The notes: a model not told the origin generated them from the sequence alone. A stretch of DNA of 64,000 bases from Massilia sp. erpn (GCF_024400215.1 NZ_CP053748.1:4340001-4404000); one strand, 5' to 3'. Shown: positions 47,011 to 57,370, counted from the stretch's first letter. Numbers and translations: made by a program.

Positions 47011-47038
47011 CTAAGCTTTTCCTTAAGATTGCGTGAAG
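47011..47038 (+). promoter_or_regulatory. Possible three-part direct repeat for the OmpR-type regulator
   Basis: CTAAGC-N5-CTTAAG-N5-GTGAAG gives three half-sites at 11-base spacing in the 167-base divergent gap. CTTAAG-N5 repeats resemble PmrA/QseB-type boxes. The match is imperfect. Confidence 0.4.
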
Positions 47039-47084
47039 AGCCTTCTTTATGCTTTCTTCAGCTTGCCATGGTTAAATATCATGT

Positions 47085-47768
47085 ATGAAAATCCTGCTGA
47101 TTGAAGACGATTTGGACCTGGGCAATGGCGTGCGCATCGCGCTCGCCGACCAGGGCATGGAGGTGGTCTGGGTGCGCCGTCTGGAGGACGCCAGCTACCA
47201 GCTGGCCAGCGAAAGCTGCGACCTGATCCTGCTCGACCTGGGCCTGCCCGACGGCGACGGCCTGACCCTGTTGAACCGTCTGCGCCGCGAGCGCCAGGAC
47301 TTGCCGGTGCTGATCCTGAGCGCGCGCGACACCTTGCCCGACCGCCTGCGCGGCCTCGATTCGGGCGCTGACGATTACCTGGTCAAGCCGTTCGAGCTAG
47401 CCGAGCTGATGTCGCGCGTGCGCGCCCTGGCCCGGCGCAGCTATGGCTTCGACGGCGCCACCCTGGAGCTGCGCGGCCTGAGCCTGCACACGCCGACCCG
47501 GCGCGCTTCCGTGCATGGTCGCCCGCTCGACCTGACGGCCAGCGAGTATGTGCTGCTGAAAACCCTGATGATGCGCGTCGACCGCGTGGTCACGCGCCGC
47601 AGCCTGGAGGAGCAGGCCTTGCCCGGCGCCCAGGCCAATGCCAGCAATTCCCTCGATGTGCATATGGCCAATCTGCGCCGCAAGATCGGCGAAGGCTATG
47701 TGCGCACCGTGCGCGGCGTCGGCTATGTGATCGACCAGCAGGCGCCCGTGGGTAGCGGCAACAAATGA
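47085..47768 (+). CDS. OmpR/QseB-type response regulator
   Basis: 227 residues. Receiver domain with the acidic pair EDD near residue 7, phospho-acceptor Asp51 (ILLDLGLPDGDG) and Lys in DDYLVKPFELAEL. The C-terminal winged helix is DLTASEYVLLKTLM to SLDVHMANLRRKI and YVRTVRGVGYVI. Overlaps the kinase gene by ATGA. Closest by feel to the PmrA/QseB group. Divergent from the MipA-like gene, its likely target. Confidence 0.95.
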   Translation: MKILLIEDDLDLGNGVRIALADQGMEVVWVRRLEDASYQLASESCDLILLDLGLPDGDGLTLLNRLRRERQDLPVLILSARDTLPDRLRGLDSGADDYLVKPFELAELMSRVRALARRSYGFDGATLELRGLSLHTPTRRASVHGRPLDLTASEYVLLKTLMMRVDRVVTRRSLEEQALPGAQANASNSLDVHMANLRRKIGEGYVRTVRGVGYVIDQQAPVGSGNK

Positions 47769-49168
47769 TGGGCTGGCAGAAACTGAAGCACTGGTGGCGC
47801 TATCTGACCGAGCCGAGCCTGATCAAGCGCTTGCTGCTGGCCCAGATGGCCTTGCTGACATTGTTGTGGAGCCTGGGCGTCGCTTTCGTCATCAATGAGA
47901 GCGGCAACGACCTGACCCTGATCGGCATGAACAGCATCTACGACAGCTTTGTCGAGGTGACGGACAGCCTGGAAGGCTTGCCGGAAAAGCAGCGTGCCTC
48001 GCTGGCCAAGCTGGATGGGGCGCTGCGCGACAATTACAGCGATCTGCACGAGGATACTTTCGCGCCGCGCATCATCGTCACCGGCCATGGCCGCGAAATC
48101 TACCGCAGTCCGAACACGCCCGGCGGCCTGCTGCCCAGGCAGGTGGAAGAGATCGAAACCCTGTACAAGGATGGCCGCCGCTGGCGCGCCCGCACGCGCG
48201 CCGTCGCGCCCAGCGGCACGCGCATGACGGTGCTGGTGCCGGCTGACGCCGGGCAGATTTTCTTCACCTTCAACTCGCGCGGTTTCTATCTGCTGCCGCT
48301 GCTGATCAGCATTCCGGTGCTGTTGCTGCCGGCCTGGCTGTCGATCCGCATGGCGCTGCGGCCCTGGAACCAGGTGGCGCGCGAAGTGGCGTCGCGCGGA
48401 CCGCAGGACCTGGCGCCGCTATCGTTCAAGGCGCGCCACCGCGAGTTGACGGCCATGGTCGAGAGCATCAATAACCTGATGCGGCGTGTCAGCGACAGCG
48501 CCATCCGCGAGCGCGTCTTCATCGCCGATGCGGCGCACGAGCTGCGTACCCCGTTGGCGGCCATGAATATCAATGTGGAGGCGCTGCAGAGCCAGACCAC
48601 CGACACCCGCACGCGCCAGCTGCTGAGCGGCATCCTGAACAGCGGCTCGCGCGCCACGCGCCTGGTGAGCCAGCTGTTGATGCTGATGCGCAGCGACGCG
48701 GCGGCCCATGGCGCAGAGGAGACGGTGGCGCTGGACGAGCTGCTGCAGGACCGGCTGGCGGCGCTCTCGGGCCTGGCCCATGTGCGCGGGGTGGAAGTGG
48801 AGCTGGCGGCCGAGGATGGCGTACCGATCCGGGGCCAGCGTGAAACCCTGGTCTCGCTGATCGACAATCTGGTGGAAAACGCCATCAAATACAGCCCGCA
48901 GGGCGGCATGGTGAAGGTGCGGGTGCGGCGCTGCGGGCCGGAAGCGGTGCTGAGCGTGGCGGACCAGGGGCCGGGCATCGCCAGTGCCTTGCAGGAGCGC
49001 GTCTTCGACCGCTTTTACCGCGATCCGAACCAGACCCAGAGCGGCAGCGGCCTGGGACTGGCCATCGTCAAGGCGGCGGTGGAGCAGCATGGCGGCGACA
49101 TCCGCCTCGATTCGACCGGCCGCGGCCCGGGCCTGCTGGCTACGGTCAGGCTGCCGCTGGCGGCCTGA
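47765..49168 (+). CDS. Sensor histidine kinase
   Basis: 467 residues. Two membrane helices (about 22-45 and 175-200) bracket a periplasmic sensor of about 130 residues. A HAMP-like linker and the dimerisation domain with phosphorylated His258 (ADAAHELRTPLAAMN) follow, then the ATPase domain with NLVENAIKYSPQ, DQGPGIA and GSGLGLAIV. QseC/PmrB-like layout. Coupled to the response regulator by ATGA. Confidence 0.95.
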   Translation: MMGWQKLKHWWRYLTEPSLIKRLLLAQMALLTLLWSLGVAFVINESGNDLTLIGMNSIYDSFVEVTDSLEGLPEKQRASLAKLDGALRDNYSDLHEDTFAPRIIVTGHGREIYRSPNTPGGLLPRQVEEIETLYKDGRRWRARTRAVAPSGTRMTVLVPADAGQIFFTFNSRGFYLLPLLISIPVLLLPAWLSIRMALRPWNQVAREVASRGPQDLAPLSFKARHRELTAMVESINNLMRRVSDSAIRERVFIADAAHELRTPLAAMNINVEALQSQTTDTRTRQLLSGILNSGSRATRLVSQLLMLMRSDAAAHGAEETVALDELLQDRLAALSGLAHVRGVEVELAAEDGVPIRGQRETLVSLIDNLVENAIKYSPQGGMVKVRVRRCGPEAVLSVADQGPGIASALQERVFDRFYRDPNQTQSGSGLGLAIVKAAVEQHGGDIRLDSTGRGPGLLATVRLPLAA

Positions 49169-49193
49169 ATCCCCGGCGGCAGGAAGGTCTGGC

Positions 49194-49946
49194 TCAGCGG
49201 CGGCGGTTGCCGTTCAGCTGTTCCAGCACCTGGTCGATTTCGGCGCGCAGATGCGGCGCCATATTGGTGAACTGGCAGCCGATCTGCACCTGCTCGCCGA
49301 GCAGGAAGGAGCGGTAGTGGCGTGACAGGCGGATTTCCAGGTCGCAGATGATGACGCGCTGCGGTCCCATTTCCAGCCTCACCCTTTGCAGCTTGCGCCC
49401 CACATGCAGGCCGACCGCGTCGCGCGGGGCGCAGCGCATGCCGATGCCGCCGGCGGAAAAATCATACAGCTGCATCTCGTAGGGCTTGCCGTTCAGGACG
49501 AAGGAAGCGGTATGGTAGGTGCCGAGCGGGGTTTCCAGCCGCGCCGCGGCGCGCCGGTTGAGCACCGTGCATTTGTCCGGGAATTCGGCGGGGATCAGGG
49601 TCGGCTGTTCGGCCAGGCTGTTCCAGTGCGGATCGTGCAGCTTGAACTGCAGCTTGGCGCTGCGCAGCCAGGTGACGAAGGTGGCGTCGCCCGGTGGCAG
49701 ATAAGTGCCTTCATTGAGCTGGATGACGAAGCGGAAGCGCTCCCGGTCCACCGATGCAATGCGCGCCATCACCACCTCGGTGCTGGACGAGGGATAAATC
49801 GAAATGGCGTCGCCATTCTCGGCCAGAATGGCCAGGGCATCGGCGATATCTTCCGGTTCGACCATCTCGTGCGGCTTGGAGCCGGAGGCAATCGGTTCCA
49901 CCGCATCGGCGAGACGGGGTGGTCCCTTGCGGAAATCGTTTGGCAT
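49194..49946 (-). CDS. YcgR-like PilZ-domain protein
   Basis: 250 residues. An N-terminal YcgR-like beta domain (EDIADALAILAENGDAISIYP ... FVIQLN) is followed by a PilZ domain with the c-di-GMP-binding motifs RRAAAR (from NRRAAARLETP) and DFSAGGIGMR. It therefore probably binds c-di-GMP and may act as a flagellar brake. The start at ATG 49946 has only a weak ribosome site; GTG 49958 is an alternative. The gap up to 50126 shows no gene, only a short hairpin (50115-50136) at the end of the pseudouridine synthase gene. Confidence 0.88.
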   Translation of the reverse strand: MPNDFRKGPPRLADAVEPIASGSKPHEMVEPEDIADALAILAENGDAISIYPSSSTEVVMARIASVDRERFRFVIQLNEGTYLPPGDATFVTWLRSAKLQFKLHDPHWNSLAEQPTLIPAEFPDKCTVLNRRAAARLETPLGTYHTASFVLNGKPYEMQLYDFSAGGIGMRCAPRDAVGLHVGRKLQRVRLEMGPQRVIICDLEIRLSRHYRSFLLGEQVQIGCQFTNMAPHLRAEIDQVLEQLNGNRRR

Positions 49947-50126
49947 TGGATCGTTCACGACGGCTAACTTTGCATCAGATAGGGTTTGCGCCCTCCAGCA
50001 GGGCACTGCTTTAATCTTACAGGCTTCCGGCGGGCTTGGCTTGCCAAATAGCAAGAAAATCCGTCTTGTCGCCGATAAAAAACAGAGAAACGTTGTAAAT
50101 TACGCTAGTTTACTGCGTTTTTGCCA

Positions 50127-50876
50127 TCAAAAACGCTCATCGGGATGCAAGTAACGCCACTGGCCCTGGGGCAGATCGCCCAGCTTGACCTTGCCGATGC
50201 GTACCCGTTTCAAGCCTAGCACTTTCAGGCCCACCATCTCGCACATGCGGCGGATCTGACGCTTGCGGCCCTCGCGCAGGGTAAAGCTGAGCTGGTCGTC
50301 GTTCTGCCAGCGCACCTTGGCCGGCAGCAGCGGCTTGCCGTCCATCCACAAACCATGATTGAGCTTTTTCAGGTCGGCGTCGGGCAGTTTGCCCGGCTTG
50401 CTGTACTGCACGCGCACCAGGTATTCCTTGTCGATCTCGGTATCGTGGCCGATCAGGTGTTTGGCGATGCGCCCATCCTGGGTCAGCACCAGCAGGCCGA
50501 CCGAGTCGATGTCGAGGCGGCCGGCCGGCACCAGGCTGCGCAGCTGGGTCGGGTGGAACTGCTCGGGCGCGGGATCGTCGGCCCAGCGGTTTTCCGGCTT
50601 GATCAGGGCCACGGCCGGGGTATAGCCATCCTCGGCCTGGCCGCTGACGTAGCCGACCGGCTTGTTGATCAGGATGGTCACGCGTTTCGATTGTTCGGCC
50701 GCGGCCTGGCGCTCGACGCTGACGCGCTGGCTCGGGTAGACCTTGGTGCCCAGTTCGGACACCACCTTGCCGTCGACCCGCACCCAGCCTTTGGCGATCC
50801 ATTCATCGGCTTCGCGGCGGGAGCACAGGCCCAGTTCGGACATGCGTTTGGACAGGCGTAATAATTCTTCAGACAT
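50127..50876 (-). CDS. RsuA/RluB/RluF family pseudouridine synthase
   Basis: 249 residues. An N-terminal S4 RNA-binding domain (LSKRMSELGLCSRREADEWIAKGWVRVDG) is followed by the catalytic domain with the Asp loop PAGRLDIDSVGLLVLTQDG and the C-terminal EGRKRQIRRMCEMVGLKVLGLKRVRIG. It modifies uridine in rRNA; the sequence looks closest to RluF (23S rRNA), but the exact site is not certain. The start codon overlaps the glnD stop by one base (TGATG), so the two are coupled. The long upstream frame is a shadow of glnD. Confidence 0.92.
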   Translation of the reverse strand: MSEELLRLSKRMSELGLCSRREADEWIAKGWVRVDGKVVSELGTKVYPSQRVSVERQAAAEQSKRVTILINKPVGYVSGQAEDGYTPAVALIKPENRWADDPAPEQFHPTQLRSLVPAGRLDIDSVGLLVLTQDGRIAKHLIGHDTEIDKEYLVRVQYSKPGKLPDADLKKLNHGLWMDGKPLLPAKVRWQNDDQLSFTLREGRKRQIRRMCEMVGLKVLGLKRVRIGKVKLGDLPQGQWRYLHPDERF

Positions 50877-53458
50877 CAGATTTTCAAAGCTTCCAGTAAA
50901 TCGGTTTCCAGCTGCAGCTGGAGGCGGGCATTGGCCAGGGCGGCGCCGTCGACGAGGAAGACGTCTTCCACCCGTTCGCCCAGGGTCATGATCTTGGCCG
51001 TATGCAGATTGATCTTGTAGCGGCTCAGCACCGTGGCGATGGAGTACAGCAGGCCGGGGCGGTCGTTGGCGGTGACCGAGAGCAGATAATACTGGCCGCG
51101 CTCGTCCGGCCGCAAGTCCACGCTGGGTTGCAGCGGGAAGGTGCGCGACAGGCGCGACAGCCGTCCCTTGCCCGGCGCCGACAGCGGCCCGGCCGTTTCC
51201 AGCAGCGCGCACAGCTCATGTTCGATCAGGCTGATGATGTCGCGGTAGCTCTTGGCGAAGTTCTGCTCCGTGACCAGGAAGGTGTCGAGCGCGTAGCCGT
51301 GGCGTGTGGTGTGGATCTTGGCATCGAGGATGCTGAAATTCTTGCGGTCGAAATAGCCGCAGATGCGCGCGAACAGGTCGGGCTGGTCGGGAATGTAGAC
51401 CGCCACTTGCAAGCCTTCGCCGATCGGCGCCAGGCGGCATTTGACCACCGGCTGGCCGCTGTTCAGGCGGTCGTACAGGGCGCGCGTCTGCCAGGCGATG
51501 TCGGAGGCGTCGTGGCGCAGGAAGTAGGCCACGTCCAGCTGCTGCCACAGCGCTTCGTGCGCGTCGGGCGGCAAGCCATACAGGCGCAGGGTGGCCAGCG
51601 CTTCCTGCTGGCGGTTTTTCAGCTCGCGGTCGGCCGACGGCGGCTCGCCGCCCAGCACGCGCAAGGTCATGCGGTACAGGTCTTCCAGCAGCTTGGCCTT
51701 CCAGGCATTCCACACCTTCGGGCTGGTGCCGCGGATATCGGCCACCGTCAGCAGGTAGAGCGCGGTCAGGTGGCGTTCGTCGCGCACCAGGCGGGCGAAG
51801 GCGGCGATCACGTCGGGATCGGACAAGTCCTGCTTCTGCGCCACCTGGGACATGGTCAGGTGCTGCTCGACCAGGAACACCACCAGCTCGGTTTCGTCCT
51901 TGCCCATGCCATGGTCCTGGCAGAACTGGACGGCATCGACCCGGCCCAGCTTGGAGTGGTCGCCGCCGCGGCCCTTGGCGATATCGTGGAACAGGGCCGC
52001 GACATACAGTAGCCAGTGCTGCGGGAAGTTCGCCATCAGCTGGCTGCAGAAGGGGTATTCGTGGGCGTGCTCGGTCATCGTGAAGCGGCGCATATTGCGC
52101 ACCACCATCAGGATGTGCTGGTCCACCGTGTAGACGTGGAACAGGTCGTGCTGCATCTGGCCCACGATCTTGCGGAAGTTGGGCAGGTAGCGGCCCAGGA
52201 TGGACAGCTCGTTCATGCGCCGCAGCGCGTGGATGATGCCGACCGGCGCCTGCAGGATGCGCAGGAAGTAGGCGCGGTTGACCGCATCGTTGCGGAAGCC
52301 GGCGTCGATCTTGAAACGCTCGTGCCACAGGGCGCGCATGGTGCGCGCCGTCATGCCCTTGATGGCGGGGCGTTCCGTCATCAGCACGAACACTTCCAGC
52401 ATGGCCGACGGCGTTTGCTCGAAGGTGTCGTCGTCGACGATATCGATGAAGCCGTCCACCTCGGCAAAGCGTGCGTTGATGGGATGCGTCTCGCCATTCT
52501 GCGGGAACAGCTGGGCTTCGATATTTTGCAGCAGGATGGTATTCAGCTGGGTCACGGCCTTGGCCGCCCAGTAGTAGCGCTGCATCAGGTACTCGCTGGC
52601 GCGCCGCATATGCGCGCCGCTGCCGGTGGCTTGCAGGCCCAGGGTTTCGGCGATGGCGGTCTGCACGTCGAACACCAGGCGGTCTTCGCGCCGGCCGGCA
52701 TGCAGGTGCAGGCGCACGCGGATATCCTTGAAGGCGCGTTCCTTTTCCATCAGCTGGCGCGCCTCGGTCTGGGTGATCAGGCCGCGCGTGGCCAGGGTGC
52801 GCCAGGAATTGGCCAGGCCGGCGGCCTTGGCCAGCCACAGGATCACCTGCAGGTCGCGCAGGCCGCCCGGGCTTTCCTTGCAGTTCGGTTCCAGCGCGAA
52901 GGGGGTGTCCTCGTACTTGGCGTGGCGCTGGCGCATTTCCAGCATCTTGGCGTTGAAGAAGGCTTGCGCGTCCATGGCCGCGTCGTAGCGCTGCTGCAGT
53001 TCCTCGAACAGGGCGCGCTCGCCCGTCACCAGGCGCGCTTCGAGCAGGCTGGTTTGCACCGTGATGTCGGCCTTCGACTCGCTCAGGCATTCGTCCACGG
53101 TGCGGATGCTGTGGCCCACTTCCAGTCCCAGGTCCCACAGCAGCTGCACCAGCGCCTCCAGACGGCGCCGCGTGGCGTCGTCCGGCGCTTGGTGCAGCAG
53201 GATCAGGACATCGACGTCGGAATGGGGGAACAGTTCGCCGCGGCCGTAGCCGCCCACGCCGACCAGGGCGGTGCGCGCCGGCAGGCCGGCCGCTTCCCAG
53301 GCGCTGGTAAGCACCGCGTCCACGCTCTGGCGCAGGCTGCGCAGCAGCTTTTCCGGCTTGCCGTCGGCCTGGAAGGTGGCGACCACCTGCAGGCGGTCGG
53401 CCTTGAGGCGGGCCTTGAGCTGGTCCCGCAGCTCATTCTTCATCGCGGCATGCGGCAT
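50876..53458 (-). CDS. glnD: Bifunctional uridylyltransferase / uridylyl-removing enzyme GlnD
   Basis: 860 residues. Senses glutamine and modifies the PII proteins that control nitrogen metabolism. Nucleotidyltransferase motif [19 protein letters not shown] near residue 70, HD domain with [12 protein letters not shown] near 480, and two C-terminal ACT domains ([20 protein letters not shown] and [24 protein letters not shown]). Start ATG 53458 is six bases after map; ATG 53443 is an alternative. map-glnD divergent from rpsB is typical for the group. Confidence 0.97.
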   Translation of the reverse strand: MPHAAMKNELRDQLKARLKADRLQVVATFQADGKPEKLLRSLRQSVDAVLTSAWEAAGLPARTALVGVGGYGRGELFPHSDVDVLILLHQAPDDATRRRLEALVQLLWDLGLEVGHSIRTVDECLSESKADITVQTSLLEARLVTGERALFEELQQRYDAAMDAQAFFNAKMLEMRQRHAKYEDTPFALEPNCKESPGGLRDLQVILWLAKAAGLANSWRTLATRGLITQTEARQLMEKERAFKDIRVRLHLHAGRREDRLVFDVQTAIAETLGLQATGSGAHMRRASEYLMQRYYWAAKAVTQLNTILLQNIEAQLFPQNGETHPINARFAEVDGFIDIVDDDTFEQTPSAMLEVFVLMTERPAIKGMTARTMRALWHERFKIDAGFRNDAVNRAYFLRILQAPVGIIHALRRMNELSILGRYLPNFRKIVGQMQHDLFHVYTVDQHILMVVRNMRRFTMTEHAHEYPFCSQLMANFPQHWLLYVAALFHDIAKGRGGDHSKLGRVDAVQFCQDHGMGKDETELVVFLVEQHLTMSQVAQKQDLSDPDVIAAFARLVRDERHLTALYLLTVADIRGTSPKVWNAWKAKLLEDLYRMTLRVLGGEPPSADRELKNRQQEALATLRLYGLPPDAHEALWQQLDVAYFLRHDASDIAWQTRALYDRLNSGQPVVKCRLAPIGEGLQVAVYIPDQPDLFARICGYFDRKNFSILDAKIHTTRHGYALDTFLVTEQNFAKSYRDIISLIEHELCALLETAGPLSAPGKGRLSRLSRTFPLQPSVDLRPDERGQYYLLSVTANDRPGLLYSIATVLSRYKINLHTAKIMTLGERVEDVFLVDGAALANARLQLQLETDLLEALKI

Positions 53459-53463
53459 TGTTT

Positions 53464-54285
53464 TCAGGCTGCCGCGGCCTGTGCGTCCAGGATGAAGGCG
53501 GGTGGCGGCGGGCTGGCGGCCGACAGGGTCAGCACCTCATAGCCGGTTTCGGTCACCAGCACGGTGTGTTCCCACTGGGCCGACAGGCTGCGGTCCTTGG
53601 TCTTGATGGTCCAGCCGTCGCCCATTTCGCGGATTTCGCGGCGGCCGGCGTTGATCATCGGCTCGATGGTGAAGATCATGCCCGGCACCAGCTCCTCCAG
53701 CGTGCCGGGGCGGCCGTAGTGCAGCACTTGCGGCTCTTCGTGGAAGACCTTGCCGATGCCGTGGCCGCAGAATTCGCGCACCACGCTGTAGCCGGCTTTT
53801 TCCGCATGCACCTGGATGGCGTGGCCGATATCGCCCAGGTGGGCACCCGGCTTCACCTTGGCGATGCCCAGCCACATGCACTCGTAGGTGATGTCGGACA
53901 GGCGGCGCGCCAGGATCGACGGTTCGCCGATGAAGAACATGCGGCTGTTGTCGCCGTGGTAGCCATCCTTGATGACGGTGATGTCGAGGTTGACCACGTC
54001 GCCGTTCTTGAGCACCTTGTCGCCCGGGATGCCGTGGCAGATCACATCGTTGACCGAGGTGCAGATGGCTTTCGGATAAGGCGTGTAGCCGGGTGGGCAA
54101 TAATTCAGCGGGGCGGGGATGGTGCCTTGCACATTGACCATGTACTCATGGCACAGGCGGTCCAGTTCGCCCGTGGTGACACCGGGTTTGACGAAGGGGG
54201 TGATGTAGTCGAGCACTTCGCTGCCAAGGCGGCCGGCGATGCGCATGCCTTCGATGTCCTCGGGGCTCTTGATGGATATGGTCAT
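53464..54285 (-). CDS. map: Methionine aminopeptidase type I
   Basis: 273 residues. Removes the initiator methionine. Metal ligands can be placed in [20 protein letters not shown] (two Asp), [12 protein letters not shown] (His), FTIEPMI (Glu) and WEHTV (Glu near the end). The C terminus has an added Ala/Pro-rich tail of about 20 residues ([13 protein letters not shown]). ATG 54285 is used because the longer frame has no ribosome site. Upstream at 54330-54357 is a GC hairpin (GGGCGCG/CGCGCCC) without a T run. Confidence 0.97.
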   Translation of the reverse strand: MTISIKSPEDIEGMRIAGRLGSEVLDYITPFVKPGVTTGELDRLCHEYMVNVQGTIPAPLNYCPPGYTPYPKAICTSVNDVICHGIPGDKVLKNGDVVNLDITVIKDGYHGDNSRMFFIGEPSILARRLSDITYECMWLGIAKVKPGAHLGDIGHAIQVHAEKAGYSVVREFCGHGIGKVFHEEPQVLHYGRPGTLEELVPGMIFTIEPMINAGRREIREMGDGWTIKTKDRSLSAQWEHTVLVTETGYEVLTLSAASPPPPAFILDAQAAAA

Positions 54286-54398
54286 TTCGCTTGTAATCTC
54301 GGTTTTGCTCAGTATTGGCGGAAGGGCGCGCGGCATTCACGCGGCGCGCCCGCAATAGCGAGATTATAAACGAGGCCGGGGCAGGGCGGCGGGGGAGA

Positions 54399-55178
54399 TC
54401 AGCCCTTGCGGCGCAGGCGCCAGGCGCCCAGCAGGCCGATGCCGCCCAGCAGCATCAGCCAGGACGAGGGCTCCGGCACCGGCGAGGCCGGATCGGTCGG
54501 GGTGATCGGCTTGCCGTGGCTATTGTTGTTGAAGAAATCGCGGTCCGGATCGTCGCCTTCGATGAAGCCGATCAGATCGCCCGGCTCGGCGTGGTGGCCG
54601 GGCTGGTAATTGCCGCCATTGACCGGCGCTTCATCCAGCAGCGCGGCCAGGGCGTCGGTGACGTCGGCTTCGATCTCGCGCGCATCGTCGCGCGCATCCT
54701 CGTCCAGGCCAGGGTCGCCGGGCGTCACCAGCTTGGGCAGCTTTTTCTTCTGTGCCAGCGGGACGGCCGCCAGGGGCTTGCGCGTGATGCGGCTGATGTT
54801 ATTGCAGATCTTCGGCACGATGATGCAGTGCTCGCCCTCGCAATAGATGGCGGCCGGCTCAAGGCGCTCCGGCGCCCATTTGCTGCGCGTGACTTCGCCG
54901 CAGACGGTGCGGGCGGCGAAATGCATGTCGCGGATTTCGCTCTCGTAGCCGTGCTTGCCCTTGCCTTCGATGGCGTCGCGGCTGATGTCGACCATCTCGT
55001 CCATCTGGCCGCGCGCGATGCGCTCGGCCAGGATGCGGCGCTGCGGCTCCGGAATATCCGGATAGCGGGACATGGCGGCTGCCGGCGTGCCCCGATATGG
55101 ATTTCGTCCCGGGCGGTCCCAGGAGCAGCGGGGCATCAGCGTTGCGGCAACCAGAGTGGTGGCGAGTGCGATGGACAT
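54399..55178 (-). CDS. PEP-CTERM sorting-domain protein (MHFG-like)
   Basis: About 259 residues. The C terminus has the complete PEP-CTERM sorting signal: VPEPSSWLMLLGGIGLLGAWRLRRKG, that is VPEP, a hydrophobic helix and a basic end, recognised by exosortase at the inner membrane. An internal MHFAARTVCGEV motif, several Cys (CEGEHCIIVPKIC) and a Pro/Asn-rich linker recall what I know as the MHFG family of PEP-CTERM proteins. The start is unsure: ATG 55178 gives MSIALATTLVAATLMP, a weak signal peptide, and ATG 55265 gives a longer basic N-terminal region. Exosortase is not in the window. It interrupts the map-rpsB gap. Confidence 0.8.
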   Translation of the reverse strand: MSIALATTLVAATLMPRCSWDRPGRNPYRGTPAAAMSRYPDIPEPQRRILAERIARGQMDEMVDISRDAIEGKGKHGYESEIRDMHFAARTVCGEVTRSKWAPERLEPAAIYCEGEHCIIVPKICNNISRITRKPLAAVPLAQKKKLPKLVTPGDPGLDEDARDDAREIEADVTDALAALLDEAPVNGGNYQPGHHAEPGDLIGFIEGDDPDRDFFNNNSHGKPITPTDPASPVPEPSSWLMLLGGIGLLGAWRLRRKG

Positions 55179-55360
55179 AGATATGAGTAGTGGGTGCGTG
55201 CTTGCTTTTGATTGGAAGAAACTTCGATGAAACGCGCAGCCGCAATGATATAGACATTCCGCCATCTCTGCTTGCTTTTTTACAATTTGCTTACAAAGAA
55301 GGAAATTTCATTTCTTGAAAGTAAATAATTGCATTCGTGCAGGATGGGGCTGCGCAAAAC

Positions 55361-55390
55361 TTGTCGCAAGCCCTTGTTTCAAGGTAGAAT
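55361..55390 (+). promoter_or_regulatory. Promoter of rpsB-tsf
   Basis: -35 TTGTCG (55361-55366), 18-base spacer, -10 TAGAAT (55385-55390), 127 bases before rpsB. The rest of the stretch 55179-55360 shows no gene. Confidence 0.65.
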
Positions 55391-55396
55391 TTCGGG

Positions 55397-55516
55397 TTGC
55401 TTGAATTCCGGTTTGAGCAATGTTGTAAATCTACTTATTTATAAACCCGAATCCGCTCGACAAGGGTGCCCGCAAGGGTCACTGAACGGATTCCAGACCC
55501 AACCCTGGAGTTAAAA
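55397..55516 (+). promoter_or_regulatory. rpsB leader, structured 5' UTR
   Basis: About 120 untranslated bases containing a 7-bp stem (GAATCCG 55449-55455 with CGGATTC 55487-55493) around an inner GGGTGCCC. Such leaders often mediate autogenous control by S2; here this is inference from position and structure. Confidence 0.45.
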
Positions 55517-56269
55517 ATGTCTGTAACGATGCGTGAAATGCTGGAAGCCGGCGTCCATTTCGGCCACCAAACCCGTTTCTGGAACCCAAAGATGGCTCCG
55601 TTCATCTTCGGCCACCGCAATAAAATTCACATCATCAACCTGGAAAAAACCATGGCGATGTACCAGGAGGCGATGAAGACCGTGCGCCAAGTGGCCGCTT
55701 CCCGTGGCACCATCCTGATGGTGGGCACCAAGCGCCAGGCCCGCGATATCATCGCTGCCGAAGCACAACGCGCCGGTGTTCCTTATGTTGACCAGCGTTG
55801 GCTGGGCGGCATGCTGACCAACTTCAAAACCATCAAAACCTCGATCAAGCGTCTGAAAGACATGGAAGCGGCGATCGAAGACGGTTCCGTTGAGAAGCTG
55901 TCCAAAAAAGAAGCCCTGATGTTCAGCCGCGAAATGGAAAAGCTGCAGAAATCCATCGGCGGCATCAAGGAAATGGGCGGCGTGCCTGACGCAATCTTCG
56001 TGGTCGACGTTGGCTACCACAAAGGCGCGATCACCGAAGCTGCAAAACTGGGCATCCCAGTGATCGGCGTGGTTGACACCAACCACTCCCCAGAAGGCGT
56101 GACCTACGTTATCCCTGGTAACGACGATTCCTCGAAAGCGATCACCCTGTACGCCCGCGGCGTGGCAGACGCAATCCTGGAAGGCCGTGCCAACGCCTCC
56201 GCTGAAGTCCTGGAAACCATCAAGACCGCAGCCGGCGACGAGTTCGTAGAAGTCAACGAACAAGCCTAA
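55517..56269 (+). CDS. rpsB: 30S ribosomal protein S2
   Basis: 250 residues, full length. Signatures [22 protein letters not shown] and [33 protein letters not shown] are clear. ATG 55517 with CTGGAG ribosome site; the frame extending to 55466 is not translated sequence. First gene of the rpsB-tsf unit. Confidence 0.99.
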   Translation: MSVTMREMLEAGVHFGHQTRFWNPKMAPFIFGHRNKIHIINLEKTMAMYQEAMKTVRQVAASRGTILMVGTKRQARDIIAAEAQRAGVPYVDQRWLGGMLTNFKTIKTSIKRLKDMEAAIEDGSVEKLSKKEALMFSREMEKLQKSIGGIKEMGGVPDAIFVVDVGYHKGAITEAAKLGIPVIGVVDTNHSPEGVTYVIPGNDDSSKAITLYARGVADAILEGRANASAEVLETIKTAAGDEFVEVNEQA

Positions 56270-56318
56270 GTTCTGGTCCGCCGTCAGGCGGATTTGCTGA
56301 GCTGAAAAGCGAGCATTG

Positions 56319-56350
56319 AAAAGGGGTGGCATCAGCTCCCCCTTTTTTTT
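56319..56350 (+). terminator. Attenuating terminator between rpsB and tsf
   Basis: AAAAGGGG and CCCCCTTTTTTTT form a hairpin ending in eight or more T residues, inside the rpsB-tsf gap of 154 bases. Probably partial termination that tunes the S2:EF-Ts ratio, as in other bacteria. Confidence 0.7.
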
Positions 56351-56423
56351 AACGATATGCCGGATGTTGCTGGCTGCCGCAAGGCGCCGCCCCGGTTGAT
56401 CCACCGAATTACAGGAGAATTAC

Positions 56424-57338
56424 ATGGCAGCGATTACTGCAGCAATGGTCGGCGAACTGCGCGCCAAAACCGACGCACCAATGATGGAATGCAAAAAAGC
56501 CCTGACCGAAGCCGATGGCGATATGGGCAAGGCGGAAGAGATTCTGCGCGTTAAACTGGGCGGTAAAGCGTCCAAAGCGTCGGCCCGCATCACCGCTGAA
56601 GGCGTGGTGGCAGCTTACATCGCCGGCGGCGTTGGCGCCCTGGTGGAAGTGAACTCGGAAACCGACTTCGTCGCCAAGAACGACGACTTCCTGGCCCTGT
56701 CGAACGCCGCTGCCAAGCTGGTGGCCGAGCACAACCCGGCCGACGTGGCTGCCCTGCTGGCCCTGCCAGCTGGCGACGGCAAGACCCTGGACGAAGTGCG
56801 CACCGCCCTGATCGGCAAAATCGGCGAAAACATGTCGATCCGCCGCTTCCAGCGTTTCGAAACCAGCGCCAAGCTGGCTTCCTACCTGCACGGCACCCGC
56901 ATCGGCGTGATCGTTGAATTCGACGGCGCCGACGAGCAAGTCGGTAAAGACGTGGCCATGCACATCGCTGCGATGAAGCCAGTGGCTCTGTCGTCCGAGC
57001 AAGTGCCGGCCGAACTGATCGAAAAAGAGCGTTCGGTGGCCAAAGCCAAGGCTGAAGAAGATGCCGCCAAAGCTGCTGCCGAAGGCAAGCCAGCCCAGTC
57101 CGCCGACATCGTCGCCAAGCGCCTGGAAGGTTCCGTGCAGAAGTACCTGAAAGAAGTGTCGCTGCTGAACCAGGCTTTCGTGAAGAACGACAAGCAGTCC
57201 GTCGAGCAGATGCTGAAAGCGGCCAACAGCGCCGTGAAAGGCTTCACCATGTATGTGGTGGGCGAGGGCATCGAGAAGAAGCAGGACGACTTCGCCGCCG
57301 AAGTGGCAGCCCAGATGGCTGCCTCCAAAGGAGCGTAA
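56424..57338 (+). CDS. tsf: Translation elongation factor Ts
   Basis: 304 residues. The nucleotide exchange factor of EF-Tu. The N-terminal [27 protein letters not shown] and the core [23 protein letters not shown] are family signatures. Good ribosome site (AGGAG) before ATG 56424. Followed by a strong terminator, so pyrH is separately expressed. Confidence 0.99.
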   Translation: MAAITAAMVGELRAKTDAPMMECKKALTEADGDMGKAEEILRVKLGGKASKASARITAEGVVAAYIAGGVGALVEVNSETDFVAKNDDFLALSNAAAKLVAEHNPADVAALLALPAGDGKTLDEVRTALIGKIGENMSIRRFQRFETSAKLASYLHGTRIGVIVEFDGADEQVGKDVAMHIAAMKPVALSSEQVPAELIEKERSVAKAKAEEDAAKAAAEGKPAQSADIVAKRLEGSVQKYLKEVSLLNQAFVKNDKQSVEQMLKAANSAVKGFTMYVVGEGIEKKQDDFAAEVAAQMAASKGA

Positions 57339-57346
57339 TCAAGAAA

Positions 57347-57370
57347 ACGGGCCGAGAGGCCCGTTTTTTT
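57347..57370 (+). terminator. Rho-independent terminator after tsf
   Basis: ACGGGCC-GAGA-GGCCCGT (7-bp perfect stem, tetraloop) followed by seven T residues. Confidence 0.95.

Noticed and set aside
51216..53138. 640-codon same-strand frame within glnD
   Set aside because: Pro/Arg/Ala-rich out-of-frame translation of glnD; glnD has all expected domains.
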